Shown in pieces: positions 18,622-27,161 of a stretch of DNA of 64,000 nucleotides. The DNA is from Rhodoplanes sp. (lineage in GTDB: Bacteria; Pseudomonadota; Alphaproteobacteria; Rhizobiales; Xanthobacteraceae): positions 20,464-84,463 of the forward strand of contig NZ_JACAAX010000029.1 in NCBI RefSeq assembly GCF_013377085.1. Reading direction: 5' to 3'. The notes beneath the pieces were generated by a model that saw nothing but the letters and a program-made list of their open reading frames with translations, was not told the DNA's origin and did no database searches. The first letter of the stretch is position 1. Every line of letters begins with the position of its first letter. Made by a program: the position numbers and the translations under genes.

Positions 18622-19857
18622 ATGATCGAACAGGCCATGCTGTTCGGGATCGGGTTCCTGGTCGCGAGCCTGTTCAACCTTCTGTTCGTGCCGCTGGTGC
18701 ACAACCGGGCCGTCCGCCTGACGATGCGGCGCCTGGAGGCGGCGACGCCGTTCTCCATGGCCGAAATTCAGGCCGAGAAGGACCAGCTCCGGGCCGAGTT
18801 CGCGATGTCGACGCGGCGGCTGGAGATGAGCGTCGAGCAGCTCAAGACCCGCGCCGCCGGCCAGCTCGCCGACCTCGGCCGCAAGTCGATGGCGATCGGC
18901 CGCCTCAAGCAGGAGCTGGACGAGAAGACCGCCACGCTCCTCGCCATCGAGACGCGCGAGACGGCGCTGCGCGAGCAGCTCGCCTCGACCGAGCAGGAGT
19001 TCTCGCGCAAGAGCGACAAGGCCCACACGGTCGAGACGGTGCTGGTCGGCAAGGAGGCGGAGCTCGCCAAGCTGACGGCGGCGCTCGACGAGCGCACCTC
19101 GGTGTCGGACAGCCAGCGCATCGAGATCGCCACCCTGAAGACCCAGATCGAGTCGCTCAAGGCGAAGGCCGAGCAGGCCCAGACGGATCTCAAGGACACC
19201 AAGGCCAGGATGGACCGGGAGCGCGCCGCCGCCGCGACGGCGGGCGACGAGCTCGCCCAGGAGCGCACCCGCACGGCCGAGCTCGGCACCCGCATCGGCG
19301 AGCTCGACCGCCAGATCGGCGATCAGAGCGGCGAGAGCGAGGGGCTCGTCAAGCGCATCCACGAGCTGGAGGAGCGGCTCACCGAGCAGGGCCGCATGCT
19401 GGTCGAGCGCGAGTACGACGCCCGCAAGGCCCGCGAGGAGGTTGGCGCCTCGGAGGGCCTGAAGGGCGAGAAGGAGCGGCTCGAGCAGGAACTTCAGGCG
19501 ACCCGCGCCGAGAATACGAGGCTGGACAGCGAGCTGACCGCGCTGCGCCAGGGCGCCGAGGCGTCGTGGGCGACCGAGCGGGTGGAAAACGCGCTACTGC
19601 GCGAGCGCATCAACGACGTCGCGGCCGAGGTGGTGCGGCTCACCTCGGCGCTGGAAGGCCCCGGCTCGCCGATCGAGGCGATGCTGGCCGACGATCGCCC
19701 CGATGCCACAGGCGACGCGCGCCGGCCGCAGCCGAACGCCGGCGCGCCACGCGGCGACCTGGTCGAGCGCATCCGTGCCCTGCAGGCGCGCACCTCGCGG
19801 ATCGCCCCGTCGCCCGACACGACCCCGGCCGCCGTCCCCGAGCCCGCCGTGCCGTGA
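18622..19857 (+). CDS. Membrane-anchored coiled-coil protein, unknown function
   Basis: The 411-residue product (from the ATG at 18622, with GGAGG 8 bp upstream; the frame extends back to 18583) has one N-terminal membrane helix (FGIGFLVASLFNLLFVPLV). About 300 residues of highly charged coiled coil follow (for example RLKQELDEKTATLLAIE), and then a Pro/Ala/Thr tail. It looks like a scaffold or tether on the inner membrane. Its stop overlaps the GTG of the DUF2927 gene, so the two are co-translated and may act together. No known motif was recognised. Confidence 0.8.
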   Translation: MIEQAMLFGIGFLVASLFNLLFVPLVHNRAVRLTMRRLEAATPFSMAEIQAEKDQLRAEFAMSTRRLEMSVEQLKTRAAGQLADLGRKSMAIGRLKQELDEKTATLLAIETRETALREQLASTEQEFSRKSDKAHTVETVLVGKEAELAKLTAALDERTSVSDSQRIEIATLKTQIESLKAKAEQAQTDLKDTKARMDRERAAAATAGDELAQERTRTAELGTRIGELDRQIGDQSGESEGLVKRIHELEERLTEQGRMLVEREYDARKAREEVGASEGLKGEKERLEQELQATRAENTRLDSELTALRQGAEASWATERVENALLRERINDVAAEVVRLTSALEGPGSPIEAMLADDRPDATGDARRPQPNAGAPRGDLVERIRALQARTSRIAPSPDTTPAAVPEPAVP

Positions 19858-20666
19858 GGACGGCGTTCGCCGCCGGCCTGGCGGCCGTGCTGGCGCTGCT
19901 GGCCCCGGCGATCCCTCTCCAGGCGCGGGACAAGACGGCCCGGCCTGCATCCGCCGAACCGACCCGCTTCACCGACCGGCAGATCCTGCGCGGCTTCCTG
20001 GCCGTCGCCATCGGGGCCGAGTATGCGAGCACGCCCGGCGATCGCATCCGCCGCTTCGAGGGACCCGTCCGGGTCTTCATCGACGCCGCCCCGGATCTCG
20101 GTGACTCCGCGGCGCGCACCGCCATGGTCGAGACCGTGGTGGCGACCATCGGGAGCCACGTCGCCCATCTCGACATCGCGGTCACGCCCGACCGCGGCGC
20201 CACCAATCTGACCGTGATGCTGGTGAAGGACCGCGACCTCGGCCGCACCATCACGGCCGTGTTCGGCCGCGAGCGCGGCGGAAAGATCCTGCGCCGGCTG
20301 CAGCCGCAATGCGTCAGCGGGTTTTCACGCGACGCCGCCTACCGGATCGAGCAGGCCGTCGCCGTGCTGGCCGCCGACATCTCCGACTTCGATTTCCGCG
20401 ACTGCGCCTATGAGGAGATTCTGCAGGCGCTCGGGCCGATCAACGACACGGCGGCGGTGCCGTGGACGATGTTCAACGATGCGGTGCGGACCGGCCGCTT
20501 CGGCCGCTACGACCAGTACATTCTCGGCCTGCTCTATCACCCGCACCTGGCGCCCGGCATGACACGCGACGAGGCGCGTACCGCGGCCCGCGCCGCGCTA
20601 CCCGAGGTGCGCGAGCGCGTCGACCGTGTCGCCGCCGACGACAAAGGGTCGGCCGGCCGAGATTAA
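19854..20666 (+). CDS. DUF2927 family exported protein
   Basis: The 270-residue product starts at a GTG overlapping the upstream stop (GTGA). The N-terminus VRTAFAAGLAAVLALLAPAI is a signal peptide. The body matches DUF2927 features: FTDRQILRGFLAVAIGAEY near the start, PVRVFIDA, a cysteine region QCVSGFSRD and a later FRDCAYEEILQALG. The two cysteines could form a disulfide in the periplasm. The function of the family is not established. Confidence 0.82.
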   Translation: MRTAFAAGLAAVLALLAPAIPLQARDKTARPASAEPTRFTDRQILRGFLAVAIGAEYASTPGDRIRRFEGPVRVFIDAAPDLGDSAARTAMVETVVATIGSHVAHLDIAVTPDRGATNLTVMLVKDRDLGRTITAVFGRERGGKILRRLQPQCVSGFSRDAAYRIEQAVAVLAADISDFDFRDCAYEEILQALGPINDTAAVPWTMFNDAVRTGRFGRYDQYILGLLYHPHLAPGMTRDEARTAARAALPEVRERVDRVAADDKGSAGRD

Positions 20667-20685
20667 GATTAAACAACCCTTTTCG

Positions 20686-20712
20686 TTGCGACTTATGGTA
20701 TCGCCATATAAC
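20686..20712 (+). promoter_or_regulatory. Sigma-70-type promoter of the tRNA-like gene
   Basis: TTGCGA (20686-20691) and TATAAC (20707-20712) are spaced by 15 bp and end about 10 bp before the mature 5' end of the tRNA-like gene, the arrangement usual for tRNA promoters. Confidence 0.55.
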
Positions 20713-20722
20713 GTCTGATCAT

Positions 20723-20800
20723 GGCCCGGTGGCGGAATGGTTACGCGGGGAGTGCCGACCGCACTCCCACATCCTGGTTCGAGCCCAGGCTGGGCCTCCA
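20723..20800 (+). tRNA. tRNA-like gene: tRNA-Cys backbone with aberrant anticodon arm
   Basis: Acceptor strands GGCCCGG and CTGGGCC pair fully (one G-T). The D arm is GCGGAATGGTTACGC. A perfect T arm CCTGG-TTCGAGC-CCAGG follows, then discriminator T and an encoded CCA. These, with T73, look like alphaproteobacterial tRNA-Cys. The anticodon arm is not canonical: GGGAGTGC and GCACTCCC form an 8-bp stem closing a 5-nt loop (CGACC). If the innermost pair is opened, a 7-nt loop CCGACCG shows GAC but lacks T33. The gene is 4 nt longer than a standard tRNA-Cys, all in this arm. TTTTT follows CCA. It could be a specialised tRNA or a decayed copy. Confidence 0.75.
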
Positions 20801-20940
20801 TTTTTCAATCTCCTGGCCATCGCTTTGGAGAACGCCGGCGTCCCGCAGCGCCGGTCTCCAGCCATGGCGCGCGACGTCACGGCGGCGCAAGGCCGCACCG
20901 CACAGGCCGGCGCCGTTCATCTGGAGCGAGAGAGCGAGAG

Positions 20941-21036
20941 GCGGAAAAAGAATGACCGGCCCCCGAGGGCGCCGGTGCCCCGTCTCGACGCGACAGCCTG
21001 CCGGTACATCCGCGGTCAGACGTCGCGCGAGAGGGG
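20941..21036 (+). repeat. Imperfect ~90-bp direct repeat, copy 1
   Basis: It pairs with 21203-21292. The best conserved part is 25 identical bases at 20995-21019, equal to 21253-21277 (beginning AGCCTGCCGG, ending CGCGGTCAG), preceded in both by GGCGCCGGT and CCCCGTCTC. Confidence 0.75.
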
Positions 21037-21063
21037 GAGTTGGCGATTTCCCTCGCCGGCCAG

Positions 21064-21108
21064 GTCACGAGCCCAAGTCACGAGCCCAAGTCACGAGCCA
21101 AGTCACGA
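21064..21108 (+). repeat. 13-bp tandem repeat (GTCACGAGCCCAA)
   Basis: Two exact 13-bp units are followed by a 12-bp unit with one C deleted and a partial fourth. Each unit contains the same GTCACGAGCC core. Confidence 0.85.
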
Positions 21109-21202
21109 GACGACGGCCGGTCATCGAGCAGGCCGATATCGTCCTCGACGGATGCCGCACCATGCCGGCGCGGCGGAGTTCGATACGTGACCCTGCTTGT
21201 CG

Positions 21203-21292
21203 GAGGGAAAAACCCGGCTCCCGAAGGCGCCGGTTCCCCGTCTCACGGCCAAAGCCTGCCGGTACATCCGCGGTCAGGCGGCGCGTGAGAGG
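21203..21292 (+). repeat. Imperfect ~90-bp direct repeat, copy 2
   Basis: Second copy of the element at 20941-21036, in the same orientation 258 bp downstream (measured at the 25-base identical core). Confidence 0.75.
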
Positions 21293-21557
21293 GGTGCGGC
21301 GTGAGCCGCGTGGACTGCATATGGGGCTTCTTGACGAAATGCCAAGCCCCCGATGCCGTCCCTGAGGCATTCGGGCGCACAACCCGGCTGCAGAGGAACC
21401 ATAGCGAGGCTTTGTGACTGTTTGCCGACAGAGCCGCGGCCGGATGACGGCACCGGGCGAATCTGATCGGTCGGCTCCGATTGCACCCGGCCGGCCAGCC
21501 GGCCCCTCGGGGCTATCCCTATTCCGGCCGTCGCCGGCGCCGTGCTATGGTGCCGAC

Positions 21558-21938
21558 ATGGTCCGCTCGGTCCGCCAAATTATCGCCGTGCTGGTGGCGC
21601 TCGCCTGGATGATCGGCAACGTGTTGCCGGTCGTGCCGGCCGACGCATCCGCCGCGACGGCGCTGGCGTCCACGGCGCCGCAGGATCACGGGAGCGTCCC
21701 GGGCGCAGCCGACGCGATGCCGTGTCACCACGACGGCACGGTGCCGGACACCGGAAGCCCCGACAAGACCAAGCCCTGCCCGGTCGTGGCGCTGTGTGCG
21801 AAGTGCTTCCAGGCGCTGCCGACCGTCGCGGCGCCGATCGCCCGCTTCGCCTTCGTCACGGCGTCGGTCGCGGGCACCTCCGACCAGCAGGTCGAGAGCA
21901 TCGCCCCCCCGCCTCTCCTGAAACCACCGCGCGTCTGA
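21558..21938 (+). CDS. Small Cys/His-rich exported protein ahead of Cus-type efflux genes
   Basis: The 126-residue product has a signal peptide or membrane helix (IIAVLVALAWMIGNVLPVV). A short segment with MPCHHDG, KPCPVVALCAKC and FQALP follows, that is, five Cys or His residues suited to metal binding. The rest is Ala/Pro-rich. Similar small proteins (DUF2946-like) precede copper-efflux genes in many proteobacteria, but that assignment is tentative. The ATG at 21558 has only a weak ribosome binding site. About 130 bp separate it from the YtkA-like gene, so it probably belongs to the same operon. Confidence 0.65.
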   Translation: MVRSVRQIIAVLVALAWMIGNVLPVVPADASAATALASTAPQDHGSVPGAADAMPCHHDGTVPDTGSPDKTKPCPVVALCAKCFQALPTVAAPIARFAFVTASVAGTSDQQVESIAPPPLLKPPRV

Positions 21939-22069
21939 TCTCCGCCGCGTGACGTCGCCGCGCTGTCTTCGCGCGGCGCGTCGTCATGCGTCCGCGCCTG
22001 CGTCCCCGGCCCTGCGGCCGGAAGCCCCTGTGCGGGCGGACGCCGCTCAGCCTCTTTCAGGAGATCATC

Positions 22070-22492
22070 ATGCCGTTCAAGACCATTGCCCTGTTCCGCC
22101 CTCTCGCCCTCACCGCCGTGGCCACCTTGGCCACCGTGGCCGCTGCCCTCCTCGCCGGGCCGGCCCGCGCCGACGTCAAGGACTACGAGCTCCAGCTCGT
22201 GCAAAGCGAGGTGAAGAGCGGCGACGCCGTCGTCGCCGTCCGCATCGTCGACAAGAAGACCGGCAAGCCGGTCGGCGACGCCGTCGTCTTCTCCAAGCGC
22301 CTCGACATGGCGCCCGACAACATGGCGTCGATGGTGGCGCCGCTGGAGCCGGCGCCGTCCGGCGAGCCCGGCGTCTACGGCTTCAAGACCAACATCTCAC
22401 ATCCGGGCCGCTGGCAGCTCTCGGTGGCGGCCAAGCTGCAGGGCGAGACCGGCACGCTGCAGGCGAGATTCATCATCAAGGCGACACCGTGA
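22070..22492 (+). CDS. YtkA-like (FixH-like) periplasmic protein
   Basis: The 140-residue product has a long signal peptide ending in ARA (about residue 35). A single beta-sandwich domain follows, with AVVAVRIVDKKTGKPVGDAVV and a terminal GTLQARFIIKA strand, typical of YtkA-like domains. These are often found with copper or RND efflux proteins as periplasmic accessory domains. AGGAG precedes the ATG at 22070. Its stop overlaps the GTG start of cusB, so it is translationally coupled to the efflux system. Confidence 0.8.
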   Translation: MPFKTIALFRPLALTAVATLATVAAALLAGPARADVKDYELQLVQSEVKSGDAVVAVRIVDKKTGKPVGDAVVFSKRLDMAPDNMASMVAPLEPAPSGEPGVYGFKTNISHPGRWQLSVAAKLQGETGTLQARFIIKATP

Positions 22493-23904
22493 GCACCAAG
22501 GCCGTCGCCGCCGCCCTCCTCGCCGCGACCATCGCGGCGGGGATCGGCTTCGTGGCCGGGCGCACCGGCCTCGGCGGCGAGCACGGGACACCGGCCGTGG
22601 TGGCGCAGCAGGGCGAGCCTTCGGGCTCGATCGTCTACTACCGGCATCCCGACGGGCTGCCGCAATGGTCGGCGACGCCCAGGCACACCGACGACCACAG
22701 GAGCTTCGTCGCCGTGCGGGCGAGCGAGGACGTGTCGTTCGAGGACCGGCCCCCGACCTCCGCGGCGGGGCGCGGGAGCACGGGCACGGGTGCCCGAAAG
22801 CTCCTCTATTACCGCAATCCCATGGGCCTGCCGGACACCTCGCCCGTCCCGAAGAAGGACTCCATGGGGATGGACTACGTCCCGGTCTACGAGGGCGACG
22901 ACACCGACGACGGCAGCGTCAAAATCTCGGTCGCCAAGGTGCAAAGGTCGGGCGTGCAGTCGGCGCCGGCGGAGCAACGTGTGCTCGGCCACGCCGTCCA
23001 GGCCCCGGCGACCGTGCAGGTGGACGAGCGCCGCCAGGCCGTGGTGTCGCTGCGCTTCGATGCGTGGATCGACGAGGTCGCCAATGTCACGACCGGCGAC
23101 GTGGTGAAGAAGGGCCAGCCGCTGATGCGCATCTACGGCCCGACGCTGTCGGCCGACGCCGCCCAGTACGCCTCGGTGATCGGCAGCCGCGACGGCGCCA
23201 TCGGCGCGTCCTCCATCAAGGGCGCGCGCCAGCGCCTGGAAAACCTCGCCGTGCCGGAGGCCGCCATCGCCGAGATCGAGCGCACCCGCCAGGTGCCGCT
23301 GCGGATCGAGTGGCCGGCGCCGCGCGACGGCATCGTGCTCCAGCGCACCGCCGTCGAGGGCATGAAGGCGGCGGCCGGCGACGTGCTGTTCCGCCTCGCC
23401 GACCTCTCCGTCGTCTGGGTGCTGGCCGACGTGTCGGAGAACGACCTGCCGCTGGTGACGCCCGGCCAGGCCGTGACGGTGCGGCCGCGCGGCTATCCGA
23501 ACCGCGCCTTCACCGGCAAGGTCGCGATGATCTACCCGCAGATCAACAAGGAGACCCGCACGGCCCGGGTGCGCATCGAGCTCGCCAACGAGGACGCGAT
23601 CCTCAAGCCGGACATGTATGCCGAGGTCGAGATCGCCACCGGCACCGACACGCCCGTGCTGGCCGTGCCGGACGATGCCGTGATCGACTCGGGGACGCGG
23701 CGCCTCGTCATCATCGACCGGGGCGAAGGCCGCTTCGAGCCCCGCACCGTGGTGCTGGGCCGGCGCGGCGACGGCTATGTCGAGATCCGCGAGGGCCTCG
23801 ACGACAGCGACTGGGTGGTGGTGCGCGCCACCTTCCTGATCGACGCCGAGAGCAACCTCAAGGCCGCCCTGCGCGGGCTCACCGAGGCGGACGCACGGCC
23901 ATGA
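22489..23904 (+). CDS. cusB: CusB-type membrane fusion protein with two heavy-metal-binding motifs
   Basis: This 471-residue periplasmic adaptor of a copper/silver RND pump starts at a GTG. An N-terminal anchor or signal (residues 4-22) is followed by two copies of the metal-binding motif. The first (IVYYRHPDGLPQWSATPR) has lost the Met residues; the second (YYRNPMGLPDTSPVP, then KDSMGMDYVPVYEG) keeps them. The barrel-sandwich, hairpin and beta-barrel parts follow (VVSLRFDAWIDEVANVTTGD, GKVAMIYPQINKETRTARVR). Metal captured here would pass to CusA. It overlaps both neighbours by 4 bp. Confidence 0.92.
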   Translation: MSTKAVAAALLAATIAAGIGFVAGRTGLGGEHGTPAVVAQQGEPSGSIVYYRHPDGLPQWSATPRHTDDHRSFVAVRASEDVSFEDRPPTSAAGRGSTGTGARKLLYYRNPMGLPDTSPVPKKDSMGMDYVPVYEGDDTDDGSVKISVAKVQRSGVQSAPAEQRVLGHAVQAPATVQVDERRQAVVSLRFDAWIDEVANVTTGDVVKKGQPLMRIYGPTLSADAAQYASVIGSRDGAIGASSIKGARQRLENLAVPEAAIAEIERTRQVPLRIEWPAPRDGIVLQRTAVEGMKAAAGDVLFRLADLSVVWVLADVSENDLPLVTPGQAVTVRPRGYPNRAFTGKVAMIYPQINKETRTARVRIELANEDAILKPDMYAEVEIATGTDTPVLAVPDDAVIDSGTRRLVIIDRGEGRFEPRTVVLGRRGDGYVEIREGLDDSDWVVVRATFLIDAESNLKAALRGLTEADARP

Positions 23905-26900
23905 TCGCAAAGCTGATCGCCTGGTCGGCCCGCAACCTGCTGCTGATCTTCGTCGGCACGCTGTTCGCCGTGCTGGCCGGCCTCTACGCCATCAAGACCC
24001 TGCCGCTCGACGCGATCCCGGACCTCTCCGACACCCAGGTGATCGTCTACGCCGAGTATGCGGGCCAGGCCCCGCAGGTGGTCGAGGACCAGGTCACCTA
24101 TCCGCTCACCACGGCCATGCTGACGGTGCCGAAATCCAAGGTGGTGCGCGGCTTCTCGTTCTTCGGCGCCTCGTTCGTGTACGTCGTGTTCGAGGACGGC
24201 ACCGACGTCTACTGGGCGCGCTCGCGCGTGCTCGAATACCTCAACGCCGCCTCGCGCCGCCTGCCGACCGGCGTCACCCCGACGCTCGGGCCGGACGCCA
24301 CCGGCGTCGGCTGGGTCTACCAGTACGCCCTGCTGGCCAAGGATCTGACCCTCGCCGAGCAACGCTCGGTGCAGGACTGGCACGTGCGCTACGCCGCCGC
24401 CAAGGCGACCGGCGTCGCCGAGGTGGCGAGCATCGGCGGCGTCGTCAAGCAGTACAATGTCGTGGTCGACCCCAGGCGGCTGCGGGGCCTCGGCATCTCG
24501 CTCGCCGACGTGCGCGAGGCGATCCGGGCCAGCAACACCGATGTCGGCGGCCGCAGCGTCGAGCTCTCCGAGTTCGAGTTCATGGTGCGGGGCCGCGGCT
24601 ACATCACCGGCACGGGCGATATCGAGAAGATCGTGCTGAAGGCGGAGGGCGGCACGCCCGTGCTGCTGCGCGACGTCGCCCGCGTCGAGATCGGCCCCGA
24701 CGAGCGGCGCGGCATCGCCGAGCTCGACGGCGAGGGCGAGGTGGCGAGCGGCATCGTGCTGCAGCGGTTCGGCGCCAACGCGCTCGACGTCATCGACAGC
24801 GTCAAGGCGACCCTGAAGGGAATCGCCGCGAGTCTGCCCAAGGGGCTGGAGATCGTGCCGGTCTACGACCGCTCCGAGCTGATCGGCCGCGCCATCGCGA
24901 CGCTGCGGACCACCCTCATGGAGGAGAGCGTCATCGTCGCCCTCGTCTGCATCGTCTTCCTGCTGCATGTGCGGAGCGCGCTGGTCGCCATCCTGATGCT
25001 GCCGGTCGGCGTGCTGATGGCCTTCGCAGCCATGAAGATGCTCGGGCTCGGCTCCAACATCATGAGCCTGGGCGGCATCGCCATCGCGATCGGCGCCATG
25101 GTGGACGCCGCCATCGTGATGATCGAGAACGCCCACAAGCATCTGGAGCGCGCCCCGCCGGGCAAACCGCGCCTGGAGATCCTGATCGAGGCGGCCAGCG
25201 AGGTCGGCCCCGCGCTGTTCTTCAGCCTCTTGGTCATCACCGTGTCGTTCCTGCCGATCTTCACGCTCGAAGCGCAGGAGGGGCGGATGTTCGGCCCGCT
25301 CGCCTTCACCAAGACGTTTTCCATGGCGGCGGCGGCGCTGTTGTCGGTGACGCTGGTGCCGGCCCTGATGGTGATCTTTGTGCGCGGACGCATCGTTCCG
25401 GAGGAGCGCAACCCGATCAATCGCGCCCTGATAAAGCTCTATCGCCCGATCATCGACGGCGTGCTGCGGGCAAAAGTGCTCACCATCCTGCTGGCGCTCG
25501 CCGTGCTGGCCGCCTCGTGGTGGCCGGCCACCCGGATCGGCAGCGAGTTCATGCCGACGCTCGACGAGGGCACGCTGTTCTACATGCCGACCACCCTGCC
25601 GGGCCTGTCGGTGACCAAGGCGGCCGAGCTCTTGCAAACCCAGGACAAGATCATCAAGACGTTCCCGGAGGTCGCCTCGGTCTACGGCAAGGCGGGCCGC
25701 GCCGGAACGGCGACCGACCCCGCGCCGATGGAGATGTTCGAGACCATCATCAATCTGAAGCCCAAGACCGAGTGGCGCGCCGGCGTCACCACCGACAGCC
25801 TGATCGCCGAGCTCGACCGCGCCCTGCAGTTCCCCGGCGTCAGCAACGCCTGGACGATGCCGATCAAGGCGCGCATCGACATGCTCTCGACCGGCATCCG
25901 CACGCCGGTCGGCATCAAGGTGATGGGGCGCGACCTCACCGAGATCGAGCAGGTCGCGCGAAAGGTCGAGGCCGTGGTGAAGCGCGTGCCCGGCACCGCC
26001 AGCGCCTATGCGGAGCGCGTCATCGGCGGCTACTATCTCGACGTGGTGCCGGACCGTGCCGCGCTCGCCCGCTACGGCCTCACCATCGGCCGTGTGCAGG
26101 ACGTGATCACGACGGCGCTCGGCGGCGAGACCGTGACGACGACGGTGGAGGGGCGCGAGCGCTACGGCGTCACGGTCCGCTATCCGCGCGAGCTGCGCAG
26201 CGACCCGCAGGTGATCGCCCGCGAGGTGCTGGTGCCGCTGCCGGCCGGCGGCGCCGTGCCGCTCGGCGAGGTGGCCAGGATCGAGCGGACCCGCGGTGCC
26301 ACCGCGATCCGCACCGAGAACGGCCAGCTCGCCGTCTACATCTTCGTCGACATCCGCGACCGCGACCTCGGCGGCTACGTGGCCGACGCCAAGAAGGCCG
26401 TCGCCGGCGAGGTGACGTTTCCGCCCGGCACCTACGCCGTATGGAGCGGCCAGTTCGAGTATCTGGAGCGGGCCGAGGCGCGCCTGAAGGTGGTGGTGCC
26501 CGTCACGCTCCTGGTGATCTTCCTCCTGCTCTATCTCAACTTCCGCCGGCTCACCGAGACGCTGATCGTCATGCTGTCGCTGCCCTTCGCGCTGGTCGGC
26601 GGCCTGTGGCTGATGTGGTGGCTCGGCTTCAACATGTCGGTCGCGGTGGCGGTCGGCTTCATCGCGCTCGCCGGCGTCGCCGCCGAGACCGGGGTGATCA
26701 TGCTGATCTATCTCGACCACGCCTTGGCCGAGGTGAAAGCCAAGGTGACGGCGGAGGGACGCCCGCTCACCGTGGCGGATCTCGACCGCTCCATCGTGCT
26801 CGGCGCCGTCGAGCGGGTGCGGCCCAAGATGATGACCGTGATCGCCATCATGGCCGGCCTGCTTCCGATCCTGTGGAACCACGGCACCGGCTCGGAGGTG

Positions 26901-27080
26901 ATGCAGCGCATCGCCGTGCCGATGATCGGCGGCATGGTGTCCTCGACGGTGCTGACGCTCGTCGTCATCCCGGCCGTCTACGCGCTGGTGAAGGGCTTTG
27001 CCATCCGCCGCGCCGAGAAGGAACACTCCGCCTCCGTCATTCCGGAAGCCGACCGAAGGTCGGCTGTCCGGAATCCATAA
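23901..27080 (+). CDS. cusA: CusA-type copper/silver RND efflux transporter
   Basis: The 1059-residue inner-membrane pump closely follows E. coli CusA in sequence order (LPDLSDTQVIVYAEY, PQVVEDQVTYPLTTAML, GPDATGVGWVYQYAL). The three methionines that bind metal in E. coli CusA (573, 623, 672) are present here as Met562, Met612 and Met661 with identical spacing. The proton-relay Asp in IAIAIGAMVDAAIVMIENAH is also kept. Start ATG overlaps the cusB stop (ATGA). The last residues (SVIPEADRRSAVRNP) are encoded by a dispersed palindromic repeat. No outer-membrane factor gene follows, so the pump must use one encoded elsewhere. Confidence 0.95.
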   Translation: MIAKLIAWSARNLLLIFVGTLFAVLAGLYAIKTLPLDAIPDLSDTQVIVYAEYAGQAPQVVEDQVTYPLTTAMLTVPKSKVVRGFSFFGASFVYVVFEDGTDVYWARSRVLEYLNAASRRLPTGVTPTLGPDATGVGWVYQYALLAKDLTLAEQRSVQDWHVRYAAAKATGVAEVASIGGVVKQYNVVVDPRRLRGLGISLADVREAIRASNTDVGGRSVELSEFEFMVRGRGYITGTGDIEKIVLKAEGGTPVLLRDVARVEIGPDERRGIAELDGEGEVASGIVLQRFGANALDVIDSVKATLKGIAASLPKGLEIVPVYDRSELIGRAIATLRTTLMEESVIVALVCIVFLLHVRSALVAILMLPVGVLMAFAAMKMLGLGSNIMSLGGIAIAIGAMVDAAIVMIENAHKHLERAPPGKPRLEILIEAASEVGPALFFSLLVITVSFLPIFTLEAQEGRMFGPLAFTKTFSMAAAALLSVTLVPALMVIFVRGRIVPEERNPINRALIKLYRPIIDGVLRAKVLTILLALAVLAASWWPATRIGSEFMPTLDEGTLFYMPTTLPGLSVTKAAELLQTQDKIIKTFPEVASVYGKAGRAGTATDPAPMEMFETIINLKPKTEWRAGVTTDSLIAELDRALQFPGVSNAWTMPIKARIDMLSTGIRTPVGIKVMGRDLTEIEQVARKVEAVVKRVPGTASAYAERVIGGYYLDVVPDRAALARYGLTIGRVQDVITTALGGETVTTTVEGRERYGVTVRYPRELRSDPQVIAREVLVPLPAGGAVPLGEVARIERTRGATAIRTENGQLAVYIFVDIRDRDLGGYVADAKKAVAGEVTFPPGTYAVWSGQFEYLERAEARLKVVVPVTLLVIFLLLYLNFRRLTETLIVMLSLPFALVGGLWLMWWLGFNMSVAVAVGFIALAGVAAETGVIMLIYLDHALAEVKAKVTAEGRPLTVADLDRSIVLGAVERVRPKMMTVIAIMAGLLPILWNHGTGSEVMQRIAVPMIGGMVSSTVLTLVVIPAVYALVKGFAIRRAEKEHSASVIPEADRRSAVRNP

Positions 27081-27140
27081 CCCCGGTCTGTGTGTATGGA
27101 TTCCGGGCTCGCGGGCCTTCGGCCCGCGCCCCGGAATGAC
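27036..27140. repeat. Dispersed palindromic repeat (GTCATTCCGG type), full copy
   Basis: The ends are GTCATTCCGG and CCGGAATGAC, perfect 10-bp terminal inverted repeats. Internal hairpins include GCCGACCGAAGGTCGGC and CGCGGGCCTTCGGCCCGCG. It covers the 3' end of cusA. Related copies lie at 41039-41160 and 46261-46291. Confidence 0.85.
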
Positions 27141-27161
27141 CGGGCGAGGACCGATGTGCCG

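Larger units (their letters stand above)
20801..21557. other. 757-bp gene-poor region with internal repeats
   Basis: No open frame here has a start signal or recognisable protein. The region holds two imperfect direct repeats of about 90 bp and a 13-bp tandem repeat (listed separately). The last 150 bp probably contain the promoter of the copper-efflux genes. Confidence 0.6.

Noticed and set aside
20721..21365. 214-residue open frame through the tRNA-like gene and the repeats
   Set aside because: It begins inside the tRNA-like promoter region and reads through its structure; Arg/Pro-rich with no ribosome binding site. The repeat similarity in the same frame reflects the DNA repeat.
23775..27026. 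1083-residue open frame opposite cusA/cusB
   Set aside because: Same shadow pattern; the CusA frame keeps all catalytic residues.
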